The notes below the pieces were generated by a model that saw only the letters and a program-made list of their open reading frames with translations, searched no databases and was not told the DNA's origin. From Phocaeicola_A sp963643925 (GTDB lineage Bacteria > Bacteroidota > Bacteroidia > Bacteroidales > Bacteroidaceae): a DNA stretch of 59,310 nucleotides. This document shows, in pieces, positions 6,820-16,183 of the stretch. The position numbers and the translations under genes were made by a program. The first letter of the stretch is position 1; each line of letters begins with the position of its first letter. The stretch lies in NCBI GenBank assembly GCA_963643925.1, contig CAVINS010000008.1, positions 1 to 59,310 on the forward strand. The letters run 5' to 3'.

Positions 6820-8061
6820 ATGAACACCATAATTCTACATCAGCGAAGGGAACGGGACATGCTGCTGGCACGTCCTTACCTCACACGCCACACAGCGTAC
6901 GACGTGGACCAAATGCTTCAGAGCAAACAGATAAAATTGATAACCGGACCTCGGCGGTCGGGCAAGTCGACCGAGGCACTGCTCATGTTGCAAGGCAAGA
7001 ACTTCGCATACCTCAACTTCGACGACGCACAACTGCTCAACGCATGGGACGAGGACTTGGTGATGGAGTCGCTGGCAAGCGTCTATCCAGGCTATGAATA
7101 CCTTCTGCTCGATGAGGTGCAGAACCTCGACGGATGGGACCTGTGGGTATCCAAGCTCTATCGGCAAGGCGTCAACCTGATTGTTACGGGTAGCAACGCC
7201 AAGCTGCTGAGCAGCGAGATGGCAACGGCGTTGACCGGGCGATACATACAGGTGGAGATGCTCCCCTTCAGCCTCTCGGAATTCATGGAATGGAACAGCC
7301 GCACCAATGACGGCACGACAACGGACAGCACCCTGCAGCAGGTGTTGGCGGACGACTATCTGCGCAACGGCGGTTATCCCGAGACGGTGCAGGCGCGCAG
7401 TCTCACGGGCAGCTACCTCTCTACACTCTTCGACTCCATCGTGCTGAAGGATGTGGCCAAGCGACATCGGGTGCGCAACATCACAGACCTCAGTCAGCTG
7501 GCGGTTTACCTGCTCTCCAACTTCTGCAACCCACTAAGCTTCAATGCCGTCTCCGACGGTTTGGGCTTTTCCAGCGTCGCCACGACGAAGAAGTTTATGG
7601 ACTATCTGCACGAGCCTTACCTGTTCTATTACCTGCCGCGCTACAACAATAAGTTGAAGTTGATGACACGGGCTCCACAGAAAGTCTATGTGGTGGACAA
7701 CGGGTTCGTCACCGCCAAGGCTTTCTCGGTCAGCGAGAATCTGGGACGGCTATTGGAGAACCAAGTCTTTGTGGAGTTGCTCCGCAAAGGATTCGACTCG
7801 CAACGAACGCTCTTCTACTACCGTTCGCGCAACGACAAGGAGACGGACTTCGTGACCCGTCGCGGCACGCAAGTGGAGTCGCTCATTCAGGTCTGTTACG
7901 ACCTCTCATCCCCCAAAACCATCCGCCGCGAAGTAGACAGTCTCATCGAGTGTGGCGAAGAGCTGCACTGCAACCGCCTCCTCATCGTCACCCGTGCCGA
8001 AGAGACCATCATCGAGCGGAACGGCCATCGCATCGAGGTCATCCCCATCAGCAAGTTCTGA
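6820..8061 (+). CDS. AAA ATPase with DUF4143 domain
   Basis: 413 residues. Walker A GPRRSGKST lies at residues 43-51, Walker B is YLLLDEVQN near 105, and VTGSNAKLLSSE is the sensor-like segment; this is the AAA_14 plus DUF4143 architecture. The C-terminus has FFYYRSRNDKETDFV-like residues (LFYYRSRNDKETDFV) typical of DUF4143, a restriction-fold-like domain. The family is very common in Bacteroidales and its substrate is unknown. An internal ATG at residue 14 (MLLARPYL) is an alternative start. It forms a divergent pair with the ATPase-nuclease to its left, but nothing shows they act together. Confidence 0.85.
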   Translation: MNTIILHQRRERDMLLARPYLTRHTAYDVDQMLQSKQIKLITGPRRSGKSTEALLMLQGKNFAYLNFDDAQLLNAWDEDLVMESLASVYPGYEYLLLDEVQNLDGWDLWVSKLYRQGVNLIVTGSNAKLLSSEMATALTGRYIQVEMLPFSLSEFMEWNSRTNDGTTTDSTLQQVLADDYLRNGGYPETVQARSLTGSYLSTLFDSIVLKDVAKRHRVRNITDLSQLAVYLLSNFCNPLSFNAVSDGLGFSSVATTKKFMDYLHEPYLFYYLPRYNNKLKLMTRAPQKVYVVDNGFVTAKAFSVSENLGRLLENQVFVELLRKGFDSQRTLFYYRSRNDKETDFVTRRGTQVESLIQVCYDLSSPKTIRREVDSLIECGEELHCNRLLIVTRAEETIIERNGHRIEVIPISKF

Positions 8062-8155
8062 GGGAAGTATCTATAAATCACCAGATGACAGCATCCTTCC
8101 GAATAAAAAAGTGGTAGAATAATTTCGGCCACCAGTTAACCATAGTCGAGTCATC

Positions 8156-8204
8156 ATAAAGTATACTTTATAAAAAACGGCAAAAACCATAAAGTATACT
8201 TTAC
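8156..8204. repeat. Twin AAAGTATACTTT palindromes, 33 bp apart
   Basis: ATAAAGTATACTTTAT (8156-8171, perfect 16-bp palindrome) and TAAAGTATACTTTA (8190-8203) start 33 bp apart, about three helical turns. They lie in the 301-bp gap between two convergent genes, where no promoter is needed. They resemble operators of HTH antitoxins and may be what remains of a lost operon. Apart from these and the hairpin at 8272, I see nothing else in this gap. Confidence 0.6.
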
Positions 8205-8271
8205 AATCCCAACTCGTCAGAAGATGAATGTATGATACAAGTGACGGACTATTGCATTCATTTCATACATC

Positions 8272-8301
8272 CCCCGCCCTATTTCATATAAAAGGGCGGG
8301 G
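8272..8301. terminator. GC-rich hairpin between convergent genes
   Basis: CCCCGCCCT (8272-8280) pairs with AGGGCGGGG (8293-8301) across a 12-nt loop. It follows the DUF4143 ATPase and precedes the 3' end of ppk1, so it may serve both directions. No strong T-run follows on either side. Confidence 0.5.
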
Positions 8302-8362
8302 ATGGGAGGAGGACTTCCCCTGGAAGAAACATTATCTTTGGAGAAAACAAGCGGCCTCCCCG

Positions 8363-10435
8363 CTAACGCGGTTGGTTCTTCGCCTTCAGATAGTCGTAGA
8401 GGACATATTGCGGACGCAGATAATCCTCATTCATATCATATTTAGGCACGTTGTTGAGCCCCTCGTCCACGAAACAGGCTTTGGTATGTTCCTGCAACTG
8501 TATGCGGAGCATCTCCACCAGTTCCTGCTTCAGCGAGGGGTCCAGCACGGGTGCCACAGCCTCTATCCGTCGGTAGAGGTTGCGCCGCATCCAGTCCGGT
8601 GAGCCCAGGAACAGCTTGGGGTTGCCGTCGTTGCCGAAATACCAGATGCGGGCATGCTCGAGGAAGGTGTCCACGATGCGCGTCACCCGTATGTTGCGGC
8701 TGTAGGGTTGGTTGGGTATCAGGCAACAGGCGCCACGGATTATCAGGTCTATCTCCACGCCCGCCTCGCTGGCCTTGTAGAGCTCGTCTATCATCAGTTT
8801 GTCCTGCAGGGCATTCATCTTCAGCACGATGCGGCCCCGCTTGCCGCTCTTGGCAAGCTGTATCTCCCGCTGTATGAGTTGTGTCAGCCTGGGCACGAGG
8901 TTGAACTGCGCCACCAGCAACCGCTTGAACTTCGGCTGCACAGGCTCCTTCTGCAGGATGTCGAACAACAGCTTCAGGTCGTTGATGATGGTGGGCTTGC
9001 TGGTGAAGAGGCTCACGTCGGAATAGAGGTTGGCCGTCTGCTCGTTGAAGTTACCCGTACTCACACATCCGTAGCTGCGTATCACCTTGTCCTCCTTGTT
9101 GCGACGGAGCACCAACACCACTTTGGCGTGTACCTTCAGCTTGGGTATACTGAATATAATGTGTATGCCGGCGGCCTGCATCATCTGTGCGGTGGCCAGG
9201 TTGTTCTCCTCGTCGAAGCGGGCCTTCAGCTCCACAAACACGGTGACCCGCTTGCCGTTCTGCGCGGCGGCTATCAGGGTATTGATGACGGCCGAGTTCT
9301 CCGCCACACGGTATTGCGTGATCATGATGTCGGTACACTCCGGGTCGTGCACGGCCTCGTAGAGGAAGTGGATGAAGTGTGCGAACGAGTGGTAGGGATA
9401 GTGCAGCAGGAGGTCCTTCTTGCTGATATAGTTGAATACCGACTCCTTCTCGTTGAGTGCAAAGAGCCTCATCGGCACGGGCTTCTGTTCCTTGGTAAGC
9501 TCCGGCTTAGGGTTGGGCAGCAAACGGAGGTCCTCCATATTGAGGTACTGGTAGCAGGGCGACAGCTCGCTGTCGTCGATGCCGAACGCCCCGGTCAGAT
9601 AGTGCAGGTAATCGTCCGGCATCTGTTGGTCGTAGACGAAGCGGCAGACGGCACCCATCTTGCGACGCTTCACCTTCTTCTGCAACTCCTTGGCAAGATT
9701 GGTCTTGCGAGTGATGACGTCGTCGATGAAGATGTCGGCGTCGCGCGAAATCTTGAAGCAGAAGCTGCCCTCGATGTCGTACCCGGGGAAGAGTTTGTGG
9801 ATGTTCATCTTGATGATGTCCTCGATGTACATCAGGTAGAAGTTGTCGTCCGGCGAGGGAAGTTCGATGAACCGGGGCACCTTGCTGTAGGGGAGCTTCA
9901 GGATGAAGTATTCGTAGGGAGCATCGGGGTCGTCGCGCAACTTGCCGCGCACGGCCATGTAGAGCCGGTTGTCGCGCAGGAAGGTGTGTATGACGTCCTT
10001 CTTCACCGGCACGGGCTGCAGGTAAGGGAATATCTCATCGTCGAAATACTGATGTATGAAGGGGAAGTGCATGGGGTGCACCTCGCGGTTCGACTGGTAG
10101 AAGTAGATGTGCAGCTTGGCCAGGTCCTCGATGACATCCTGGTAGAGCTCCGTCCGCTTGGCTTGCTGGCGGCGTACCTCACGGTCTATCTCCGTCAGCG
10201 TCTGTCGGGCCTCTTCGCGGGTATCCTCGTTCTCCTCGCGGGTGTAGCCGTTGGCCACGGCACGGAAGTCCGCCACCCGCACCCGATAGAACTCCTCGAG
10301 GTTGGACGAGTGTATGGAGATGAAGTTAATGCGCTCGTAGACAGGCAGCTGCTTGTTTGCCGCCTCCAGCAGTACGAGGTAGTTGAACGAGAGCCAACTG
10401 ATGTCGCGCTTGAAATATTTATATTCGTTTCCCAT
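8363..10435 (-). CDS. ppk1: Polyphosphate kinase 1
   Basis: 690 residues, the usual length of PPK1, which reversibly makes long-chain polyphosphate from ATP. The N-terminal domain begins YFKRDISWLSFNYLVLLEA, then the head and two phospholipase D-like catalytic domains. H436 in KVHAKVVLVLRR is in the position of the phosphorylated His (435 in E. coli); a second conserved His lies in EHARIWYFGN near residue 600. The ATG at 10435 is preferred over an upstream in-frame codon because the -7 box lies at 10458-10465. It is divergent from a YfcE-type phosphoesterase. No exopolyphosphatase is adjacent. Confidence 0.95.
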   Translation of the reverse strand: MGNEYKYFKRDISWLSFNYLVLLEAANKQLPVYERINFISIHSSNLEEFYRVRVADFRAVANGYTREENEDTREEARQTLTEIDREVRRQQAKRTELYQDVIEDLAKLHIYFYQSNREVHPMHFPFIHQYFDDEIFPYLQPVPVKKDVIHTFLRDNRLYMAVRGKLRDDPDAPYEYFILKLPYSKVPRFIELPSPDDNFYLMYIEDIIKMNIHKLFPGYDIEGSFCFKISRDADIFIDDVITRKTNLAKELQKKVKRRKMGAVCRFVYDQQMPDDYLHYLTGAFGIDDSELSPCYQYLNMEDLRLLPNPKPELTKEQKPVPMRLFALNEKESVFNYISKKDLLLHYPYHSFAHFIHFLYEAVHDPECTDIMITQYRVAENSAVINTLIAAAQNGKRVTVFVELKARFDEENNLATAQMMQAAGIHIIFSIPKLKVHAKVVLVLRRNKEDKVIRSYGCVSTGNFNEQTANLYSDVSLFTSKPTIINDLKLLFDILQKEPVQPKFKRLLVAQFNLVPRLTQLIQREIQLAKSGKRGRIVLKMNALQDKLMIDELYKASEAGVEIDLIIRGACCLIPNQPYSRNIRVTRIVDTFLEHARIWYFGNDGNPKLFLGSPDWMRRNLYRRIEAVAPVLDPSLKQELVEMLRIQLQEHTKACFVDEGLNNVPKYDMNEDYLRPQYVLYDYLKAKNQPR

Positions 10436-10457
10436 GGTCGCAGTTCTAAGGTCATCC

Positions 10458-10474
10458 CAAAAGTAGTACATTTG
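10458..10474. promoter_or_regulatory. Interlocked divergent promoters of ppk1 and the YfcE-like gene
   Basis: CAAAAGTA at 10458-10465 is TACTTTTG on the minus strand (ppk1); TACATTTG at 10467-10474 is the plus-strand -7 box of the phosphoesterase. The two boxes are one base apart back to back, so polymerase at one should exclude the other. Confidence 0.55.
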
Positions 10475-10494
10475 TGCGGAAATACAAAAGAATC

Positions 10495-10995
10495 ATGAAA
10501 AGAATTGGATTATTGTCGGACACGCACGCTTACTGGGACGAGCGTTACCTGAAGCATTTCGAGTGTTGCGACGAGATATGGCACGCGGGCGACATCGGCT
10601 CGCTGGAGGTGGCCGGGCGGTTGGCGGAGTTCCGTCCCTTCCGTGCTGTGTATGGCAATGTGGACGGGCAGGAGATCCGGGTGCGCTACCCGCAGGTGAA
10701 CCGCTTCACCGTGGAGGGGGCCGACGTGTTGATAAAGCACATCGGCGGTTATCCCGGCAAGTACGACCCCTCCATCGAGGGGAGCATTCTAGTGAGGCCG
10801 CCCAAGCTGTTCATCAGCGGCCACTCACACATCCTGAAGGTGAAGTACGACAAGACCCTCGGGTTGCTCCACATCAACCCCGGAGCCGCCGGCATCTACG
10901 GGTTCCACAAGGTGCGCACCCTCGTCCGCTTCACCATCGACGAGGGCACCTTCAAGGACCTGGAGGTGATAGAGCTGGCGGAGGAGAAGAGATGA
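10495..10995 (+). CDS. YfcE/MJ0936-family metallophosphoesterase
   Basis: 166 residues from ATG 10495; the longer reading to 10474 starts inside the -7 box. The dinuclear-metal motifs appear in order: SDTH (residues 8-11), GDIG, GNVDG and SGHSH. The family hydrolyses phosphodiesters in vitro; the physiological substrate is unknown. It probably depends on Mn2+ or similar ions (family knowledge). It is divergent from ppk1 and is followed by a weak imperfect hairpin around 11117-11146, possibly a terminator. Confidence 0.85.
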   Translation: MKRIGLLSDTHAYWDERYLKHFECCDEIWHAGDIGSLEVAGRLAEFRPFRAVYGNVDGQEIRVRYPQVNRFTVEGADVLIKHIGGYPGKYDPSIEGSILVRPPKLFISGHSHILKVKYDKTLGLLHINPGAAGIYGFHKVRTLVRFTIDEGTFKDLEVIELAEEKR

Positions 10996-11168
10996 AAAGA
11001 AGAATGTCACTGCTCCGACAATGGGACAGCGACATTCTCCTGACAATCTTTTTCACCAATAAAAAACTATTCCTACTATGTTTCTATGTTTGTATTAGAG
11101 TATCATATTTATATGTACCCACCCGGCACCCGGTGGCACCGAGTGGGCATTTCATTTAATCGTCACGA

Positions 11169-12347
11169 TCATTTCTGCAGGGCGAGGTTATTGAACCGCA
11201 TCAGCGCTTCGATGAAGTAGTAGTCGGCATAGGTGAGCGGCACGTCCACCTCACCGTTCGACGGCTTGTGACCGACAGCATGCTTCAGGATGAAGTTGCC
11301 ATTGGTGCCGACCTCGGCCAGATATTCCGACGATGCCAGCGTGCGTACCTGTCGCTCTGCCGTGCTGCGGTAGAGTTCCGACTTCTCGGGGACATATTTG
11401 CTGAGCTCCACCAGGGCAGAGGCCATGATGGCTCCGGCAGATGCGTCCCTGAAGTCATTGGGGATGTCCGGCGCATCGAAATCCCAATAAGGAATGCCAT
11501 CCTCGGGGAGCAGCGGAATCAGTAAATCGGCCACATGCTTGGCCTGCTCCAGATAGCGGGTGGAGTTGGTCATGCGGTACATCATCGTGAATCCGTAGAG
11601 AGCCCAAGCCTGACCGCGTGCCCACTTGGAGTTGTCGCTATAGCCCTGCACCGTCTGCTTCTTGATGACCTCACCGTTCTCGGGGTCGTAGTTCACCAAA
11701 TGATAGGTGCTGTAGTCCGGACGGAAGTGGTTGCGCATCGTGGTGTTGGCATGTGTGATGGCCACATTCTTCAAGTAAGGGTCATCGTAGTAGTTGCCCA
11801 CCCACATCACCAGTTCCAGGTTCATCATGTTGTCGATGATGACGGGGAACTTCCACTTGTCGCGACTGAAGTCCCAACTGCGGATGGACCCGATGACCGG
11901 ATTGAAGCGTGAAGCAAGCGACATGGCGCCATTGTGGAGCACATCGAGGTAATTCTTGTTGCCCGTCAGCCGATAGCCGTTGCCATAGCTGCAGAAGAGT
12001 TGGAAGCCGATGTCGTGGTCGGTCTTGACGAACTGCAACGGGGCAAGCATCTCGGTATGAGCCTGTGCCAGGTTCTTGAGTTCCTCGGAACCGGTATACT
12101 CGTAGAGATACCACAGCGTGCCGGGGTAGAATCCGCTGCACCACCAGTTGATGTTGCTGGTGATGAGCTTGCCTTTCGCATAGCTGCGGGGAGCCTGACC
12201 ATTCTCCAGCGTGGAGGCCATGTTGGTATATTGGACAGCCGCCCGCTCCATCACCTCCTTGGTGATCTGCTTGAGGCTCTTCTGCTTCTGCGCATGGGTC
12301 CCTGCGACCATGCACAGAAGCATCAGTAAAACAGTTACTTTTCTCAT
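11169..12347 (-). CDS. GH88-family unsaturated glucuronyl hydrolase
   Basis: 392 residues with an N-terminal signal peptide (MRKVTVLLMLLCMVAGTHA). The (alpha/alpha)6 barrel sequence has WWCSGFYPGTLWYLYEYT, SWDFSRDKWKFPVIIDN and SKWARGQAWALYGF, typical of GH88. These enzymes remove the 4,5-unsaturated uronic acid that polysaccharide lyases leave at the non-reducing end, acting in the periplasm. Its place as last gene of the lyase operon, 6 nt after the preceding gene, fits that order of action. Close relatives act on chondroitin, hyaluronan or heparin fragments; the present substrate is not readable from the sequence. Confidence 0.9.
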   Translation of the reverse strand: MRKVTVLLMLLCMVAGTHAQKQKSLKQITKEVMERAAVQYTNMASTLENGQAPRSYAKGKLITSNINWWCSGFYPGTLWYLYEYTGSEELKNLAQAHTEMLAPLQFVKTDHDIGFQLFCSYGNGYRLTGNKNYLDVLHNGAMSLASRFNPVIGSIRSWDFSRDKWKFPVIIDNMMNLELVMWVGNYYDDPYLKNVAITHANTTMRNHFRPDYSTYHLVNYDPENGEVIKKQTVQGYSDNSKWARGQAWALYGFTMMYRMTNSTRYLEQAKHVADLLIPLLPEDGIPYWDFDAPDIPNDFRDASAGAIMASALVELSKYVPEKSELYRSTAERQVRTLASSEYLAEVGTNGNFILKHAVGHKPSNGEVDVPLTYADYYFIEALMRFNNLALQK

Positions 12348-12353
12348 AGGCTA

Positions 12354-14336
12354 TTATTTTTGGTCTTTAGAGAACGTGGTTGTGAACACTCTCGATTCGG
12401 AAGCGCCCATCTTGGCCTCGAAGCCAACCATGGTGACACCGCTGTTAGCCTCATCCAGTTTGTGGGTACCTTTGGCAGCCCAGGTCTTCAGGGTGAAGGC
12501 ATTGTTGTTTTTCTCCTGCACATTGAGGTAGAGGGTCTTGCCGTTCTGCGTCAGCTTGATGCAGTGGTCGTTCACAATCTCCGGTGTGGCAGGTGTAGCC
12601 ATGGCCCAAAGCACCGTAGGGGTCTTGCCTGCGCGGCTCTTGATTTCATCGGTCATCACCAGGTCCATGTCGCTGCCGTTCTGCACAAACTCAGCGGTAC
12701 GCAGAGGAGCGTCCACATCGTAGTCGCTGCCATAGAGGTTGGCGGCGAAGCATTCGAAGCGGGCACCGAGCTTGCTTCCAAGTTTGTTCATATAGTCAGT
12801 CTTCAGGAAAGCTTTACCTTTGTAATGATGGTTGTTGCCGTTGATGGAGATTACGTTGTGGCTATGGTTGTTGAGACGGAAGATGCTCCAGCGGGTGGAG
12901 GTCTGTTCCATGTTCCAGAGGTCAACGCCACCTGTTTCGAGTGCGGTATAGTCCTGCTTACCCAAGTCCATTGCCCAACGTTCGCCATAGGCATCGTACA
13001 CAAATGTGCCACCGTCCATGTGGGCATGGCTGGTATTGGAGCGACCGCCCTTCATGCCGAAGTATTTGTCGGTGTCGGAGTAGGTCCAGTCCGTATGAAT
13101 CAAGACGACCGGAGTGGTTCCGTCGCCCCACCATATCTGTTTCTTAGGAGCAGAGGGAGTGGTAGTCACCTGGTCGGGATTCATGAGGGCCATGACGATA
13201 GGCAACAGACGGCGCTCCTCGAACTTGGCACTGTAGCCGCCATTCTCCAGCAGACGGAGCTCGTTGAAGAGCAACGAGTTGTCGTTCTGTTTCTTGGCAA
13301 ACCACCACATAGGCAGCTTGGGCTCTTCGGGTTCGGTGCAGTCGGAGTAGTTGAAGCTCTTGCCCGTGGTGCCGGCCATGAAGAGCATATACTCGGCTGT
13401 CTTCAGGAATCCGGCGGTGGACTCTGCCAGTCCGTTGTCCGTACCGAAGGCTTTCTCGAGGGCGGCAATCAGGATAACCTGGTAGGTCGTTCCGTAGCCC
13501 CAGTACATGTATCCCTCGGGGTAATCGCCATAGGTACCATAGCAGGTCATGCCTTTACTCTTGTTGCTGTTGAAGCTCTGCTCTATGATTTCCACGGCAC
13601 GGCTCTTGTTTTTCTCGTAGGTAACGAGGGCAGCAGCCAACAGACCACCGTTACAAACCTGGTTCCAGTTGGTGGTCGAGTTGAGGAACTGGTTGGAATA
13701 GGTGGCATCCGTTGCGGTCTTGAAGGCATAGTTCTCCAAGGCGTTGCGTGCCATCTGGCGGGTCTCAGGCTTCAGGTCGTCGTAGAGCCAGTCCAGACCG
13801 ATGGCCACAGCCAACGCCATCTCGCCAACGTCCAGATAGTGGGTCGGATTCCAGTCAGCGAACGAGCAGACGGCCTGCATGTCGTTCTCCACCCGGGTAA
13901 GATAGGTGTAGTTGCCGGTCATCCGGTATCCGTAAGCCAAATGGCACATGCGTTCCAAAGCGTTACGCGAGACGGTGAGCAAGCGCTTGCCGTCCTTCTT
14001 GTACGTCAGTGTGGTGGCTCCGGCAAACTCCTTGTTGCACCGACTGATGATGATCTCGTGGAGTTTCTTCATCGTCGGGTTGGTGGTCACTTCCTGCTTC
14101 AGGCGAGTGAAGTCGTCGTTGTTGAGGAGCAACCGCGGATGACCACTGATTTTTGAATAGTCAAACAGTCCCGTCGGGGTGGCAGACGTGTCGTCGGCGG
14201 TCTCTTCGATAAATTCTTGCGTATCCGTTTTCGGATAGACCGGCTTCTCTATTGGATCAACGTTTTCCTCACAACCGGTGAAGAAAAGCAGGGCACCGCT
14301 CACGAGCAGGCCACTTAACAATGTGTGTATTCTCAT
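12354..14336 (-). CDS. Heparinase II/III-family polysaccharide lyase, lipoprotein
   Basis: 660 residues from the ATG at 14336, 7 nt after the preceding gene. The signal peptide ends in a lipobox (LLFFTGC) followed by EENVD; an acidic stretch right after the cysteine is the kind of signal that sends Bacteroidetes lipoproteins to the cell surface. An N-terminal alpha/alpha toroid (NWNQVCNGGLLAAALVTYE, YPEGYMYWGYGTTYQV) is followed by a beta-sandwich with HAHMDGGTFVYDAYGERW and LNNHSHNVISING. Lyases of this type cleave uronic-acid linkages by beta-elimination. It is a clear paralogue of the next gene upstream in the operon. Exact PL family is uncertain. Confidence 0.85.
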   Translation of the reverse strand: MRIHTLLSGLLVSGALLFFTGCEENVDPIEKPVYPKTDTQEFIEETADDTSATPTGLFDYSKISGHPRLLLNNDDFTRLKQEVTTNPTMKKLHEIIISRCNKEFAGATTLTYKKDGKRLLTVSRNALERMCHLAYGYRMTGNYTYLTRVENDMQAVCSFADWNPTHYLDVGEMALAVAIGLDWLYDDLKPETRQMARNALENYAFKTATDATYSNQFLNSTTNWNQVCNGGLLAAALVTYEKNKSRAVEIIEQSFNSNKSKGMTCYGTYGDYPEGYMYWGYGTTYQVILIAALEKAFGTDNGLAESTAGFLKTAEYMLFMAGTTGKSFNYSDCTEPEEPKLPMWWFAKKQNDNSLLFNELRLLENGGYSAKFEERRLLPIVMALMNPDQVTTTPSAPKKQIWWGDGTTPVVLIHTDWTYSDTDKYFGMKGGRSNTSHAHMDGGTFVYDAYGERWAMDLGKQDYTALETGGVDLWNMEQTSTRWSIFRLNNHSHNVISINGNNHHYKGKAFLKTDYMNKLGSKLGARFECFAANLYGSDYDVDAPLRTAEFVQNGSDMDLVMTDEIKSRAGKTPTVLWAMATPATPEIVNDHCIKLTQNGKTLYLNVQEKNNNAFTLKTWAAKGTHKLDEANSGVTMVGFEAKMGASESRVFTTTFSKDQK

Positions 14337-14343
14337 GGTTTTC

Positions 14344-16176
14344 TTACTTTTTGATTCGGTCAAGTTTCACTTTTATGGTTATCTTCTCGTTCGGATTCAA
14401 GGCGATGTCATACCCCACGCGGCACGATCCCCAATTGTTGTAATCGTAGGCGTGCGGGGGTGTGTTGTCCCAGATGTGGAGGTTCACCGCGCGCGGGGAA
14501 TCTATCTGGAGAGTCATCTGCTTGTCTCCTTCGGTCAGCACGATGGTATGGTCGTCCACAATCTTAGGCGATGTGGGTGTGCTCATGGTCCATCGGATGG
14601 TAGTCGCACTGTCCTTGTTCTCGATGCAGTCCGTCACCACGAGGGCTTTGTCGGGAGCGAGCAACACGGTGCGGATGGCTTGGTTCACCGAGGCTCCGAG
14701 GGTGGAGGTCAGGTCGACCTTTGCGCCTTTGTTGCCATTGTCGTCGGTAAACTCAGTGAGGTCGGCAGAGCCTTTCACCTGATGGTTCTGTCCGTCGACG
14801 GTGAGTGTGTTGTGCACACTGCTGCCTATGCGGAACACTTGCCAGCGCTGAGAGTTCTGCTGCATGTTCCACAGGTCCACGCCTTTGCTCTCCAGGCTGT
14901 AGTAGTCCTGCATGCCCAGGTCCATGGCCCAGCGTACACCGTCCCGCTCGTAGATGAACGAGCCGGCATCCATGTGCGCATGGGAGTAGGAAGCGCTGCC
15001 GCCCTTCACACCCAGGTAGGTGTCGTCGGGTGAGTTCCATCCTTCACGGTAAACGTAGACAGGGTTCTTGCCCCGGTTATACCAAACGTTGCCTTTCGGA
15101 GCCGTCACCTTGTCGAGATCCAGACGCGAGGCGAATATCAGCAGGCAGGGCAAGAAGCGCTCCTCGAGGTATTCACCAAACTCCAGGTTCACATCGTTGA
15201 GGTATTGCTTCTCGAGCCAGAGCAGGGACGGGTCGTTGGCCCGTTGGGCAAACCAGTACATCATGATGTTGCCGTATGCCTTGGGGCTGCAGTCGGAGAA
15301 GTTGAAGCACTTGCCGGTCGGGGCCGTCATGTACTGCACGAACTGTGCCGACTTCAGGAAGCCGGGAGAGTCACTCAGTCCCGCATCGTTGCCAAAGGAG
15401 TTGATGAGGGCATCGCAGAGCAGCACCTGATAGGTGGTGCCATAGGACCAATAGCCGAAACCTTCGGGGTAGCCTCCGTCGGGCGCATAGCACTCCAAGG
15501 GGAGTGATATGGTTTGCAGCGCCTTCTCGATGATGGCTTTTGCCTCGTCGGGCTCACTCTCGTAGATGGCCAACGCGCCGTTGACAAGTCCACCATTGCA
15601 CACTTGGTTCCAGTTGGTCTTCGAACGGTAGAAACCTGCGTCCTTCGTCCGGGAAGCGGCAAACGCCTTCTCCACGATAGCCTGGCGCACCTTCTTCTTG
15701 GTGGATGCCGAGAGGTCCTTGTAGAGCCAGTCGTAGCCGATGGCCAGTCCGAAGGTCATCTCGCCCACATCCAGGAAGTGCGACGGATTCCAGTCCGTGA
15801 AGGCAGCCGCCGCCAGCATCTCCTTCTCGGCGCGCTTCAGATACACCTTCTTGCCCGTCATGCGGTAGGCATAGGAGAGGTAGAAGACGCGGTTCAGCAC
15901 CGTACGTGAAACTGCCAGGAGTCGCTTGCCCTCCTTCTTCCGGATGGAAGTAGGTTGGGTCAAGGTGGAGTCGCAGTAGTTCAGTATGCGCTGATGGAAT
16001 GCCTGCAGGTTCTTGTTCTTTTTCATTACTTCACGGACAGCCTGCTCCTGCCCCGCCTTCATGAGGAGTCGGGGGTGTGAGGGAATCCGATCGTAATCGA
16101 AGTTCTGAGCGGGGGCATGTATCATGCCCCCAATCAGAACGAACAATATAATGATTAGTGTATGTCTCATTCTCAT
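14344..16176 (-). CDS. Heparinase II/III-family polysaccharide lyase, periplasmic
   Basis: 610 residues with a cleavable signal peptide (IIILFVLIGGMIHAPAQ) and no lipobox, so it is probably periplasmic. It shares its motifs with the downstream lyase: SKTNWNQVCNGGLVNGAL, YPEGFGYWSYGTTYQVLL, SHAHMDAGSFIYERDGVRWA and VHNTLTVDGQNHQVKG. The pair looks like a tandem duplication that later specialised: one enzyme tethered (likely outside), one soluble inside. It begins 7 nt after susD, so it is co-expressed with the uptake machinery. Substrate unknown; a glycosaminoglycan-like or other uronic-acid polymer is implied by GH88. Confidence 0.85.
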   Translation of the reverse strand: MRMRHTLIIILFVLIGGMIHAPAQNFDYDRIPSHPRLLMKAGQEQAVREVMKKNKNLQAFHQRILNYCDSTLTQPTSIRKKEGKRLLAVSRTVLNRVFYLSYAYRMTGKKVYLKRAEKEMLAAAAFTDWNPSHFLDVGEMTFGLAIGYDWLYKDLSASTKKKVRQAIVEKAFAASRTKDAGFYRSKTNWNQVCNGGLVNGALAIYESEPDEAKAIIEKALQTISLPLECYAPDGGYPEGFGYWSYGTTYQVLLCDALINSFGNDAGLSDSPGFLKSAQFVQYMTAPTGKCFNFSDCSPKAYGNIMMYWFAQRANDPSLLWLEKQYLNDVNLEFGEYLEERFLPCLLIFASRLDLDKVTAPKGNVWYNRGKNPVYVYREGWNSPDDTYLGVKGGSASYSHAHMDAGSFIYERDGVRWAMDLGMQDYYSLESKGVDLWNMQQNSQRWQVFRIGSSVHNTLTVDGQNHQVKGSADLTEFTDDNGNKGAKVDLTSTLGASVNQAIRTVLLAPDKALVVTDCIENKDSATTIRWTMSTPTSPKIVDDHTIVLTEGDKQMTLQIDSPRAVNLHIWDNTPPHAYDYNNWGSCRVGYDIALNPNEKITIKVKLDRIKK

Positions 16177-16183
16177 TTATATA

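Noticed and set aside
8654..10498. Open frame of 614 codons opposite ppk1
   Set aside because: A shadow of the GC-rich ppk1 gene; the protein is a biased Val/Leu/Gly/His mixture with no family features.
12360..14156. Open frame of 598 codons opposite the lipoprotein lyase
   Set aside because: Antisense shadow of a clearly real lyase gene.
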